Shown: piece after piece, positions 44,625-52,718 of the stretch
How positions within the stretch are numbered: the stretch's first letter is position 1
How the letters are laid out: each line of letters begins with the position of its first letter
Assembly: GCA_905221605.1 (NCBI GenBank)
Contig: CAJNDS010000030.1
Coordinates: 135,001-199,000 of the forward strand
Reading direction: 5' to 3'
DNA from: Symbiodinium natans
Lineage: Eukaryota; Sar; Dinophyceae; Suessiales; Symbiodiniaceae
DNA: 64,000 nucleotides
Notes under the pieces: generated by a model
Seen by the model: the letters and a program-made list of their open reading frames with translations, nothing else
Databases searched by the model: none
Told to the model about the DNA's origin: nothing
Made by a program: the position numbers and the translations under genes

Positions 44625-44885
44625 GGAGACGTGGGCCATTTAGGTGTAGAATGTTGGTATCGCAAAGAAGTGTCACCCTTCCGAAATTGTGCTGAAATCG
44701 GCAGCCGGAGAATTGAGTTTGCAAGCGTACGTCGCCCCTCTACTTCGGGTACCCGAAGTGGAATGTTAGTCTGGTTGGAGAGGTGGACCATTTAGGTTCA
44801 GAATGTTGGCAAAAACCCGAAATTGCGCTGACATGTTTCTTGCTCGGAAGCCGGAGAATTGAGTTTACAAGTGGGTTACTTGAAA
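44625..44885. repeat. About 130-bp direct repeat, two diverged copies
   Basis: Shared words in the same order: GCCATTTAGGT/ACCATTTAGGT, AGAATGTTGG, CCGAAATTG.GCTGA and GCCGGAGAATTGAGTTT. TACTTCGGGTACCCGAAGT near 44740 is a perfect palindrome lying between the copies. Confidence 0.8.
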
Positions 44886-45443
44886 AATTTGGCGCTGATT
44901 TTGGTTTGCTCTGCCTGTCCACAAGGGACCAGCAAGATTTGTCCACTGAAGCCATTGCTCAGGGAAGAATTCTGTGGCGGGTTCTTGCATTCAAGGGCTT
45001 TAGAGGTTCAGGGTGTAGGGTGTAGGGTTTAGGGTTTAGCATTAGAACTACGCACCACCACCACCGCCGCTAGTGCTGGGCATTCTTCCCAGAGCAACGT
45101 TGGTTGTGTGTTAGTGGTTTTGTAAGACCTCTTAGCCCGCGCTTGATTTTGCCCTCGCACCTCAACTTTCTCAGCCTTACTGGTCCTTAGCATAAATTTG
45201 GTACCCTTTATAACTTTTGGGGGTACTAGAGTCCCTTCTGCCCTAGGAAGAACCACCTCAACCTACCCCGAAACCGGAAACCTCCAAGCACCAGACCTGC
45301 AATATGTGAGTAGCTTCTAAGTTAGGTTCTCTTTTTATGGCCTCAAAAAGTACGACAACTTCGAAAACATACCCCAAAAGGGTTTAGGGTTTAGGGTTTG
45401 GGGCCCAACCTGGACCCTAGTTTAGAGAACTACTCATGTGCAG

Positions 45444-45512
45444 GCGGTGGCGCTTACGCAAACCTATGCTGCGACATCGTTGCGTCAGGACATGGAGCGT
45501 GTGGAGGCGCAG
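45444..45512 (+). CDS. Candidate exon, 23 codons
   Basis: CATGTGCAG|GCG acceptor, AVALTQTYAATSLRQDMERV then EAQ, donor at or next to GGGTTCG. Helical, charged. Family unknown. Confidence 0.5.
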
Positions 45513-45810
45513 GGTTCGAGTTTGGGGTTTAGGATTGGTCTAGGGTCTAGGGTTTCGGGTTTGGGTTTAGGGTTTAGGGTTTAGGGTTTAGGGTTTAGGG
45601 TGTGGGTTCAGGGCTTGTGAGGTAGGGTTGCGATTTGGGGGCTTCAGGGTTTGGGGTTTCAGGTGATGAACGACAGTACAAAGCAACCACCAAATATCAC
45701 AACAGAGATCGGCTTCTCCATGCGAAAAAACATTGTGTGCAAAAGGAGCATCAGTCACGCCCCACGAGACATCCAGGGAGCAACTTGAACATCATCTTAG
45801 TAGCTGAAAG

Positions 45811-45876
45811 AGTACACGTTACACTTTTCGGGATACCATAGTCCTTTATAGACTTATAGGGCGGAAAGTGTACACT
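45811..45876. mobile_element. MITE-C, short inverted-repeat element
   Basis: AGTACACGTTACACTTTTCG at the left and CGGAAAGTGTACACT at the right are inverted, around a GATACCATAGTCC core. The left half recurs in intron 7 of the GTPase gene (51399-51449) and a related form at 54558-54640. Confidence 0.65.
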
Positions 45877-46143
45877 GTCTTGGGGCGTATGAACTCAGCA
45901 ACTAAGTCATCCAACTTCATGGAGGCACACAGACTGTGTATGTGGGGTGGTTTGCGCGTGCTGAAGACCCAGAAACTGTGTCCGTGGGTGGCTTGCGTGT
46001 GTATATGTTTAGGGTTTAGGGTTTAGGGTTTAGGTTTTAGGGTTTAGGGTTTAGGGTTTAGGATAGCTGTGACTTTTTAGGTAGAAATTGTAAAGGGTTT
46101 GTGTCCGGAGTTTTGCCGGGTTTTGTTTTTTCAAGCTTTAGAA

Positions 46144-46312
46144 ATGGGGCTGGGGCTGGGGGCTGGGGCTGGGGCTGGGGCGGCTGGGGCTGGGGCTGGT
46201 GGGGCTGGGGCTTGGGGCTGGGGTGGGGGCTGGGGGCGGGCTGCTTGGGGTGGGTGGGGTGGGGCGTGGGGGGTCAGGGGGAGTGGGGGGCTGGGAGGGC
46301 TGGCTGGGCGAG
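46144..46312. repeat. GGGGCT/GGGGCTG minisatellite
   Basis: About 170 bp of G-rich hexamer and heptamer units. Gly/Ala/Trp-rich frames across it are repeat artefacts. Capable in principle of G-quadruplex formation. Confidence 0.93.
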
Positions 46313-46502
46313 CTGGAGGATGAAGGATTGTTGTACGAGCTGCTCGTAATGAATCACATACAATTTCTATTTATCCTGGCCTTGAGGGTTTAGGGTTTAG
46401 GGTTTAGGGTTTAGGGTTTAGGGTTTTAGGGTCTTAGGGTCTTAGGGTTTACGGTTTGCTGGCTTAGGGCATTTTGGGTAAGTCTTGGTTTTGGAATACC
46501 AG

Positions 46503-46544
46503 GACAACAACGGCCAACAGCGCTTGGACTTTACTGTGACAGAG
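46503..46544 (+). CDS. Candidate exon (DNNGQQRLDFTVTE)
   Basis: AATACCAG|GAC acceptor, 14 whole codons, GAG|GTTGAA donor. Confidence 0.4.
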
Positions 46545-46642
46545 GTTGAAGCTAGCCACCTTGCGCCGTAAACCCCAAATATGTAAACCCTAAACCCTAA
46601 ACCCTAAACCCCAAACCCTAAACCCTAAACTTTCTAAACCCT

Positions 46643-46757
46643 CTAAGGTTGGAACTTCGATCCGTATGGTCCCTTAATTTGGGTCCCTTGCTACATCGCT
46701 ACTAACAAGGGTAAGGGACCCCCACCAAGTGCCCATGGGTCGAAGTTCCAACCTTAG
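46643..46757. mobile_element. MITE-B with perfect 18-bp inverted ends
   Basis: CTAAGGTTGGAACTTCGA at 46643-46660 is exactly reverse-complementary to 46740-46757. The interior has a second looser pair (GGTCCCTTAATTTGGGTCCC against AAGGGTAAGGGACCC). About 115 bp, no coding capacity. TTTAGGG repeats begin a few bases after the right end. Related words occur at 51995-52130. Confidence 0.85.
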
Positions 46758-46763
46758 ACGAAG

Positions 46764-46857
46764 GGTTTAGGGTTTAGGGTTTAGGGTTTAGGGTTTAGGG
46801 TTTAGGATTTAGGGTTTAGGGTTTAGGGTTTAGGGTTTAGGGTTTAGGGTTTAGGGA
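46764..46857. repeat. Telomere-like tract (TTTAGGG)n
   Basis: About thirteen units, one GATTTAGG variant. Confidence 0.95.
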
Positions 46858-46859
46858 AC

Positions 46860-47635
46860 CTTAATCTATGGAGACTGGGTCCAATCAGGGCTTAAGGCTT
46901 AAGGAGGCACCCTACAGCATCAACGGCATTTGAGGAGGGTTTGGGGTGCAGGGTTTAGGCTTAGGGTTTAGAGTTTAGGCTTTAGGGTTAAGGGTTTTCG
47001 GTTTAGGGTTTAGGGCTTTAGGGTTGAGGGATTAAGGGCTTAGGGGTCAGTATATAACAGTGCTTAGAGGCGATTGCCGGTTCCCAGCCATAGCTGTGGA
47101 GCTGAGGGTAAGCCTATCCTACAATGCTCCTCCTAAACAAAACCGTGTTGGGGTAGAGGGGTGTAGAGGCTTTGGGACTCCCCATACCTAGGGTGCCCAG
47201 TAGTACCCTTATTCCCTTTTTTGGGGGGTTTACGTTCCCTTATCAACCCCTTTCAGCAAAAAAAGGCACCCTCCTTGGGCCTCTAGCCGTGCCGCACTTG
47301 GGCACGTCCAAAGAACTAATCTCCGGAGTTTTATGTTGGTGGGTTAAGGGGTTTCGGGTTCGACCCTGAACCCTTAATCTCCGGTTTTTTTTTTTTTTTA
47401 TGTTGGGGGGTTAAGGGGTTTCCACCCTCAACTCTAAACCCTAAACCCTAAACCCGAGACCCTACGCCCTAAACCCAGATTGGGGTTTAAAGACCCCCCA
47501 CCCCTCTCCTGAGCTCGCCAGGCTATTCATCGGCTGACAGCGTGCTCTGCACACCAGGACTCGCTAGTTCTTCATCGATTCGGGGGAATGTCCCATCTCA
47601 CTCTTTTTTGGGACGGGATATGCCCTAAGCTCTAA
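46860..47635. other. Mosaic, one possible introner fragment
   Basis: 47186-47290 contains GGGTGCCCAGTAGTACCCTT, CCCTTTTTT and GGCACCC...CTCTAG, resembling parts of the intron families at 50.2-51.2 kb. The rest is degenerate telomere-like sequence and unique DNA without a gene. Confidence 0.4.
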
Positions 47636-47639
47636 ACCT

Positions 47640-47741
47640 AAAACCCTAAACCCTGAACCCTGAACCCTGAACCCTGAACCCTGAACCCTGAACCCTGAAC
47701 CCTGAACCCTGAACCCTGAACCTAAACCCTGAACCCTAAAC
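47640..47741. repeat. Heptamer variant array (CCCTGAA)n
   Basis: About eleven CCCTGAA units. Confidence 0.93.
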
Positions 47742-47744
47742 TGC

Positions 47745-48165
47745 CGCAAGTCCAGGAAGTAAAGCCCCCAAAGCCCGAGCTGCTGGCAGCCTAGGATTGA
47801 GGCCAAAGCGAGGCTTGTTGTGCCTGTTTGGAAGACTCCAAAACAGCCTAGACCATACTCGCTTGCTTGGTGCAGCGCACACGGAAGAAGGTAGGCAGGC
47901 TTCAGGAAAGGTCCCAGCAGGGTGGAGTGAAGGGGGTTTCACGACTTCCATTTAGTGTTTGCAGAAAGTTCCTGAAAGGGCGAGAGGGTTTGTTGGCGTG
48001 CCTTCTGTAGCACTCCTCACACTATCGGATTGCGGCTCCTCCAAGCGGGTGAGTTCTGCATCGTCCTCATGTGCCAGTTTTAGAGGAGATGGAGAAGATT
48101 TACTATCAGTGGTCGGGGAGGGTTAGTGTTGAACCTTAAACCCTACACCCTTCATTGCCAGGGCT
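47745..48165. other. Unique island, no gene called
   Basis: Non-repetitive sequence. A minus-strand frame (47736-47951) lacks any recognisable domain and has no splice context I can defend. Confidence 0.4.
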
Positions 48166-48169
48166 TCAG

Positions 48170-48215
48170 GCAACAGCCGAAATTTCGCAACAGCGGATCC
48201 TTTGCCATCAACAGA
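48170..48215 (+). CDS. Candidate exon (ATAEISQQRILCHQQ)
   Basis: GCTTCAG|GCA acceptor, 15 codons plus one base, GT donor. Confidence 0.4.
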
Positions 48216-48339
48216 GTTTCTGGCTCAGGCCCCCTCCCCTCCCCCCACTCGCCCCTCCCCTCGCCGGTGGTGCGTGTAGAACGGCACTTGCAACCCAGTA
48301 TGATAACCATGCTAGGGAACTCCGGGGAGGTCACAAGCA

Positions 48340-48450
48340 ACCCCAAACCCTAAACCCTAAACCCTAAACCCTAAACCCTAAACCCTAAACCCTAAACCCT
48401 AAACCCGAAACCCTAAACCCTAAACCCTGAACCCTAAACCCCAAATTCTA
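48340..48450. repeat. Telomere-like tract (CCCTAAA)n
   Basis: Heptamers with CCCGAAA and CCCTGAA singletons. Confidence 0.93.
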
Positions 48451-48493
48451 GACCCTAAGCCCTAAGCCCTCCTAGCCATCCAAGTAGTTGCAG

Positions 48494-48549
48494 GCACAAG
48501 AGGCCGAGCCCGTGCAGGCCAAGGGTGCTGATGGGATGCATTCGGGTGG
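48494..48549 (+). CDS. Candidate exon (AQEAEPVQAKGADGMHSG)
   Basis: AGTTGCAG|GCA acceptor, open frame to a GT donor that forms the first GTTTAGGG unit of the next tract. Confidence 0.45.
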
Positions 48550-48635
48550 GTTTAGGGTTTAGGGTTTAGGGTTTAGGGTTTAGGGTTTAGGGTTTAGGGT
48601 TTAGGGTTTAGGGTTTAGGGTTTAGGGTTTAGGGT
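48550..48635. repeat. Telomere-like tract (TTTAGGG)n
   Basis: About twelve units abutting the exon candidate. Confidence 0.95.
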
Positions 48636-48639
48636 TGAG

Positions 48640-49420
48640 CCGCGCAGCAAATGCCCGCCGCAGCATCTGCGGACCGAACTATGGGTCTCATGAGTACCCT
48701 AATTCCTAAGCCGTAAGCCAAAAGCCCTAAACCCAAAACCTAAACCCTAAGCCGCGCTATGCCCTAAACCCTAAACCCTGTACCCTAAATCGCACCTCCA
48801 GAGCCCTGTAGGATGCAAAAGGCCTATGTACATGATGCCTCCAGACATGCGTCGATATCAGTGAGGTTCCTTCCTTGGCAAGATCATGGGCCAATGTCTG
48901 CGAAGGCTGCGAGGGTACCCACCACATTTACGATATTCAGGCAGGCGAGCCCAAAATAAGGGTATGCCTGAATCTACCCCAAGCTACTATAACGTTTATT
49001 TTGGGAACCCCCAAAACCGGGTGCCCCTGAACATCCCCCAAAATGATAAAGCCCTAAATATAGGAACCCAAAACCCCAAACCCCAAACCCTGAATCCCAA
49101 ACCCCAAGCCCCAAGCCCCAAACCCCAAGCCCTAAACCCCAAGCCCCAACCCCCAAACCACAAACCCCAAGCCCCCAAACCCTAAACCCCTAACCTCTAA
49201 CCCCTAAGCCCTAAGCCCTAAGCCCTAAACCCTAAACCCTAAACCCTAAACCCCAAACCCTAAACCCTAAACCCTGAACCCTGAACCCTAAACCCTAATC
49301 CCTCCCGAGGTGTCAGAGTGACTGCCAAATCACGGCTGGTCATACCGGCAGAGCAACATGAACCGGACCCTCGCGACTGGGCCCTGGTTTTAAGGAGCTT
49401 ACGCTAAGCCGCGACGGCAG
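48640..49420. other. Mosaic upstream of the GTPase locus
   Basis: Unique sequence to about 49060, then CCCCAAA, CCCCAAG, CCCTAAG and CCCTAAA variants to 49300. A Pro/Lys/Asn frame across it is repeat-derived. Confidence 0.5.
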
Positions 49421-49424
49421 CAAT

Positions 49425-49695
49425 GTATATATATATATATATACACATGTATGTTATATATATACACATATCTGTATGCATATATATATATATATCTATA
49501 TGTCTGGCTTGCATTGTTTGAAGCCTGCACCGTGTTCCAGTGATTTTGCCCCGAAGCTTTTAACGGAAGGGTTTCAACAATATCCATGTATTCAAAAATA
49601 TATAGGTATGTATATATACATATCTATCTATCTGTATACATACATATATACATGCATATATATATATATGTTTACATGTATTCAACATGTAGGTA

Positions 49696-49735
<40 letters not shown>
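49425..49735. repeat. TA/CATATA microsatellite region upstream of GTPase copy 1
   Basis: Three TA-rich blocks, the longest ending 14 bp before the proposed ATG at 49749. A Tyr/Ile-rich frame through it runs in frame into copy 1 but is a microsatellite translation, so I start the gene at the first Met after it. Confidence 0.9.
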
Positions 49736-49736
<1 letters not shown>

Positions 49737-49748
49737 GCAGTCCTTCCT

Positions 49749-51799
49749 ATGGTAACTTCGCCGAACGCGACTGCAGGGGATCCCCAGCTGCTTCCAGTTC
49801 GGATCTGCACTCCGGCGGGTGAGGTGCTCCTGGACGAGCAAGTGCCTGGCGGCAGAACGGTGTCTTTGTCATAGCGGGGTAACATCTTGTACATGTTTTT
49901 GAGGGTACTTAAGCGCAATAAGGACTTTTTAAGGGTCCTTAAACTACATAAGGAATAGACATTTGAATTGTGCATTTTTAAGCGCACTTAAACACAATAA
50001 GGACTTTTAAGGTCCTTAAACTACATAAGGAATAGAGATTTGAGTTGTGTATACTATCCCAACCATGAGAGCTAGGTGCGGTCCGTGCTGCAGACTTTCC
50101 GAGCGGAAAAGCGTGGCAGGCTCACCCTCCTGCATGGCACGCAGGTGGTGAGCCAAAGCAAGAGGCTCTGGGAGTTGGACCTCACCGAAGAGGATAGCCT
50201 CTGCCTTGTCCGAAGCTAGGCCTTATAGAGTAGGCCCTGATTCCATTTTTTTTCGGGTCTGGGTTCCTTCATAAGCCCGTTGAAACCAAAAAGGGCACCC
50301 TTTTTATTCCTAGGCGACTCCTGGGTCTAGGAAGGGCCACAAGCAGATACACCTCTTGGACAGAGAACGGCGACGGCAATCCTCCAGAACATCACTTGGT
50401 GACTAGGACCCGGAGTAGGCCCTAAACCCGAAACAAGAAACCCGAAACCCGAAACCCTAAACCCTAAACCCTAAACCCTAAACCCTAAGCCCTGTTTATT
50501 CCTAGCTTTCTCCTGGGCCTAGGTGAAGTGTCTTCTCATCGGAGCAGCCCAGGTGGGCAAGTCTGTGTGGATGCAGGCGTTCTGTCGCGAGCAGCTACCA
50601 TCCCAGTATCATCCGACACTTGGGGTTTGGGGTTTAGGGTTTAGGGTTTAGGGTTTAGGATTACTTGGTGGCCCAGTGGTGCCCTTTTTCCCTTGTTTTG
50701 GTTCAAGAATCCCCTTTATAAAGTAACCAGCCCAAGAAAGGGTGCCCTTATTTTAGTATGGTTACTGGGCTACCAAGGACAATTGGTGTGGAGTTCAAGC
50801 TCCTGCGCCTCGAGTCGGAGGATGGAGTGACTTTGTCATAGTTGGGTACCATTTTGCATTTTTCAGGGTACTTAAACCCTATAGGCTATAACCCTAAACC
50901 CTGAACCCTAAACCCTAAACCCTAAACCCTAAACCCTAAACCCTTCTCCCAACCATGAACTAGGTGAGGCTGAAGATTCAGCTCTGGGACACCGCCGGGC
51001 AGCAACGCCTCTTGGTAGCCCAGTGGTACCCAGCCCTAAACCCTAAACCCTAAACCCTAAACCCTAAACCCTAAACCCTAAACCCTAAACCCTAAACCCT
51101 AAACCCTAAACCCTAAACCCTAAACCCTAAACCCTAAACCCTAAACCCTACACCTTTTGTTTTTTTGTATTCTGGGCTCCCTTATAAAGTAACCAAGGGT
51201 GCCCTTACTGCAATATATGGTTGCTAAACTACCAAGGCTTCAGGGCCATCACAAATGCCTACTTCAGAGGCGCGTCTGGCATCATGGCCTTCTTCTCGCT
51301 GCGCAGCCGTGAGTCCCTCGCGGAAGTCCTGCAGATGGTCGACGAGGCAGCGAAGAAGTTCCCCGAGTCCTGCCGGTGTGTTTGCCTCTTCGCAGCTGAG
51401 TGAGTACACTTTACACTTCTTGGGGTACCATAGTCCCCTATAACTAAGAAACCCCAAACCCTGAACCCTAAACCCTAAACCCTAAACCCTAAACCCTAAA
51501 CCCTAAACCCTAAACCCTAAACCCTAAACCCTAAACCCTAAACCCTAAACCCTAAACCCTAAACCCTAACCCTAAATCCTAAACCCTAAACCCTAAACCC
51601 TAAACCCAAGTAAGGCCTGGTGGGGACTCATGCAGACCTCCCAGATCCTGCTGTGTCGCAAGAGGAGGCCGAGGAATTGGCGAAGGGGAAAGGCTGGCCT
51701 TTCTTTCCCATCTCCCTCGATTCCCCCGGAGCTGGCGTTGATGACCCGCTCTTCGGATGGCTGGACATGTTTATGGACGACTCGACTTGCAGGTCTTGA
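49749..51799 (+). CDS. Ubiquitin-like/Rab-Roc-like small GTPase, copy 1 (8 exons, 277 aa)
   Basis: Exons: 49749-49859, 50076-50214, 50331-50398, 50523-50614, 50778-50826, 50964-51006, 51237-51383, 51615-51799. The joined frame is 834 bp with no internal stop. Residues 17-84 look like a ubiquitin-like beta-grasp domain ([16 protein letters not shown]... [12 protein letters not shown]... [10 protein letters not shown]). From 107 comes a small GTPase: P-loop GAAQVGKS (113-120), switch I TIGVEFK (138-144), G3 WDTAGQ (161-166), [15 protein letters not shown] (168-182) and THAD (221-224) in the G4 position. THxD is the form known from Roc domains, where Rabs have NKxD. GTP binding and hydrolysis are expected; partner and compartment are unknown. 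There is no C-terminal prenylation Cys motif. Donors are GT, GC, GT, GA, GT, GC, GC; every acceptor is AG|G. The start is the first Met after a TA microsatellite and could be different. Confidence 0.85.
49860..50075 (+). other. Intron 1 of GTPase copy 1 (family P ends, internal 67-bp duplication)
   Basis: GT...AG between GGRT and VRSV, phase 0. Starts GTGTCTTTGTCATAGCGGGG and ends CCCAACCATGAGAGCTAG. A segment with GCGCAATAAGGACTTTTTAA and CTACATAAGGAATAGA is directly repeated inside. No telomere units. Confidence 0.8.
50215..50330 (+). mobile_element. Intron 2 of GTPase copy 1 (introner family L)
   Basis: GC donor (GCTAGGCC), ends TATTCCTAGGCGACTCCTGG then GTCTAG|G. The 3' end matches intron 3 and the element at 7919-8138. 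No telomere units, so the family does not need them. Confidence 0.7.
50399..50522 (+). mobile_element. Intron 3 of GTPase copy 1 (introner family L with telomere tract)
   Basis: Begins GTGACTAGGACCCGGAGTAG and ends TTCTCCTGGGCCTAG|G; CTAGGACCCGGAG and CTCCTGGGCCTAG are imperfect inverted ends. CCCGAAA/CCCTAAA units fill the centre. GTGA is repeated at the downstream exon start. Confidence 0.7.
50615..50777 (+). mobile_element. Intron 4 of GTPase copy 1 (GA donor, family T)
   Basis: Donor GACACTTGG, acceptor CTACCAAG|GACA, so GACA is duplicated at the two ends. TTTGGGG/TTTAGGG units follow the donor, then an inverted pair CTTGGTGGCCCAGTGGT (about 50664) and GGTTACTGGGCTACCAAG (50760-50777). 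Confidence 0.75.
50827..50963 (+). mobile_element. Intron 5 of GTPase copy 1 (family P with telomere tract)
   Basis: Starts GTGACTTTGTCATAGTTGGG and ends CCCAACCATGAACTAG|G. CATAGTTGGG and CCCAACCATG are imperfect inverted ends. GTGA repeats at the downstream exon. CCCTAAA units occupy the middle. Confidence 0.75.
51007..51236 (+). mobile_element. Intron 6 of GTPase copy 1 (GC donor, family T with telomere tract inside)
   Basis: The inverted ends CTTGGTAGCCCAGTGGTACC and GGTTGCTAAACTACCAAG enclose about sixteen CCCTAAA units (51034-51150). In intron 4 the telomere units lie outside the inverted pair, so tract position differs between relatives. Confidence 0.75.
51384..51614 (+). other. Intron 7 of GTPase copy 1 (GC donor, long telomere tract)
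   Basis: Donor GCCTCTTC, acceptor TAAG|GCCTGG; GCCT is present at both ends. The first 60 bp carry half of MITE-C (GTACACTTTACACTTCTTGG) and the rest is CCCTAAA units (51458-51608). Only this GC donor keeps the CVCLVGTHAD frame. Confidence 0.75.
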
Positions 51800-52184
51800 A
51801 AAAGCTCCTCTAGGGGCCCTATCCCGCACAAAAATGCCTCCCACGGCGTGCAGAACGTGCAGAGGGGCGGAGATGGTGAGGACCCTGCTTGCAAACCCGA
51901 AACCCTGGGCCCTGAATCCGGAACCTTAAGCCCCTAAACCCTAAACCCTAAACCCGAAACCCGAAACCCTAAACTGAAGCCCCGAATCCCGACCTTGCTG
52001 TAAGGTTGGAACCATGGGCCCTTCGTGTGGTTTTTCTTACCCTTGTTTATAGGGATCCGAAGTATGGGCCCTTATCATATATGGTGCATGTAAGGGTTAT
52101 ATAACAAGGGGCCCAAAATAAGGGCCCTACATTCCCTCAACCCTCAACCCTCAACCCTCAGCCCTCAACCCTCAACCCTCAATC

Positions 52185-52251
<67 letters not shown>

Positions 52252-52718
52252 TTATTATAGTGTGTATGTACAGGTTATATAACAAGGGACCCAAATTTAA
52301 GGGTCCATATTCAACGGTTTAGGGGTTTAGGGTTTAGGGTTTACAACCCTTTGTCCGTAGCCCTTATCTAGGGCATCGCAGTCTCAGAGGGTAAACTTAG
52401 TCTTCAATGGATCGACATGGTATCAAACCCTAAACCCTAAACCCGAAGCACTACGCCCTAAACCCTGGCCCCTATGCGCCTTTCACATGGCATGTGGATG
52501 TCTTGCCGAATTATTTGGCTCCACTAACGCCATCTAGTTGATTTCCAGTTTTGAAAAGTCTCGTCACCGCACTTTTCATATAGATTGGCAAAGTATCTCA
52601 TCATACTGTATGTATCTGTATGCGCTATGTACTCATGCGTGCTTGCATGTCAGTAAGAACCTTTGGTATTCCTCCTCGGCCTCACTGTGTAGTCGCTTGC
52701 GTCCGGGTAGGTTGCATC
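51800..52718. other. Intergenic region between the GTPase copies
   Basis: About 0.9 kb. Holds MITE-B-like sequence at 51995-52130 (AAGGTTGGAACC, AAGGGCCCTACAT), a CCCTCAA array (52134-52253), a second related fragment at 52255-52315, and short telomere-like runs. 52440-52718 is unique and would hold any promoter or trans-splice acceptor for copy 2; I recognise no motif. Confidence 0.6.
52134..52253. repeat. Heptamer variant array (CCCTCAA)n
   Basis: About sixteen CCCTCAA units between two fragments of one MITE-like sequence, as if the array grew inside the element. Confidence 0.95.

Noticed and set aside
46099-46393. Gly/Ala/Trp-rich frames
   Set aside because: Product of the GGGGCT minisatellite; three frames are open at once.
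49476-49748. N-terminal extension of GTPase copy 1 (Tyr/Ile-rich)
   Set aside because: It is in frame but is a translated TA/CATATA microsatellite; copy 2 has nothing like it.
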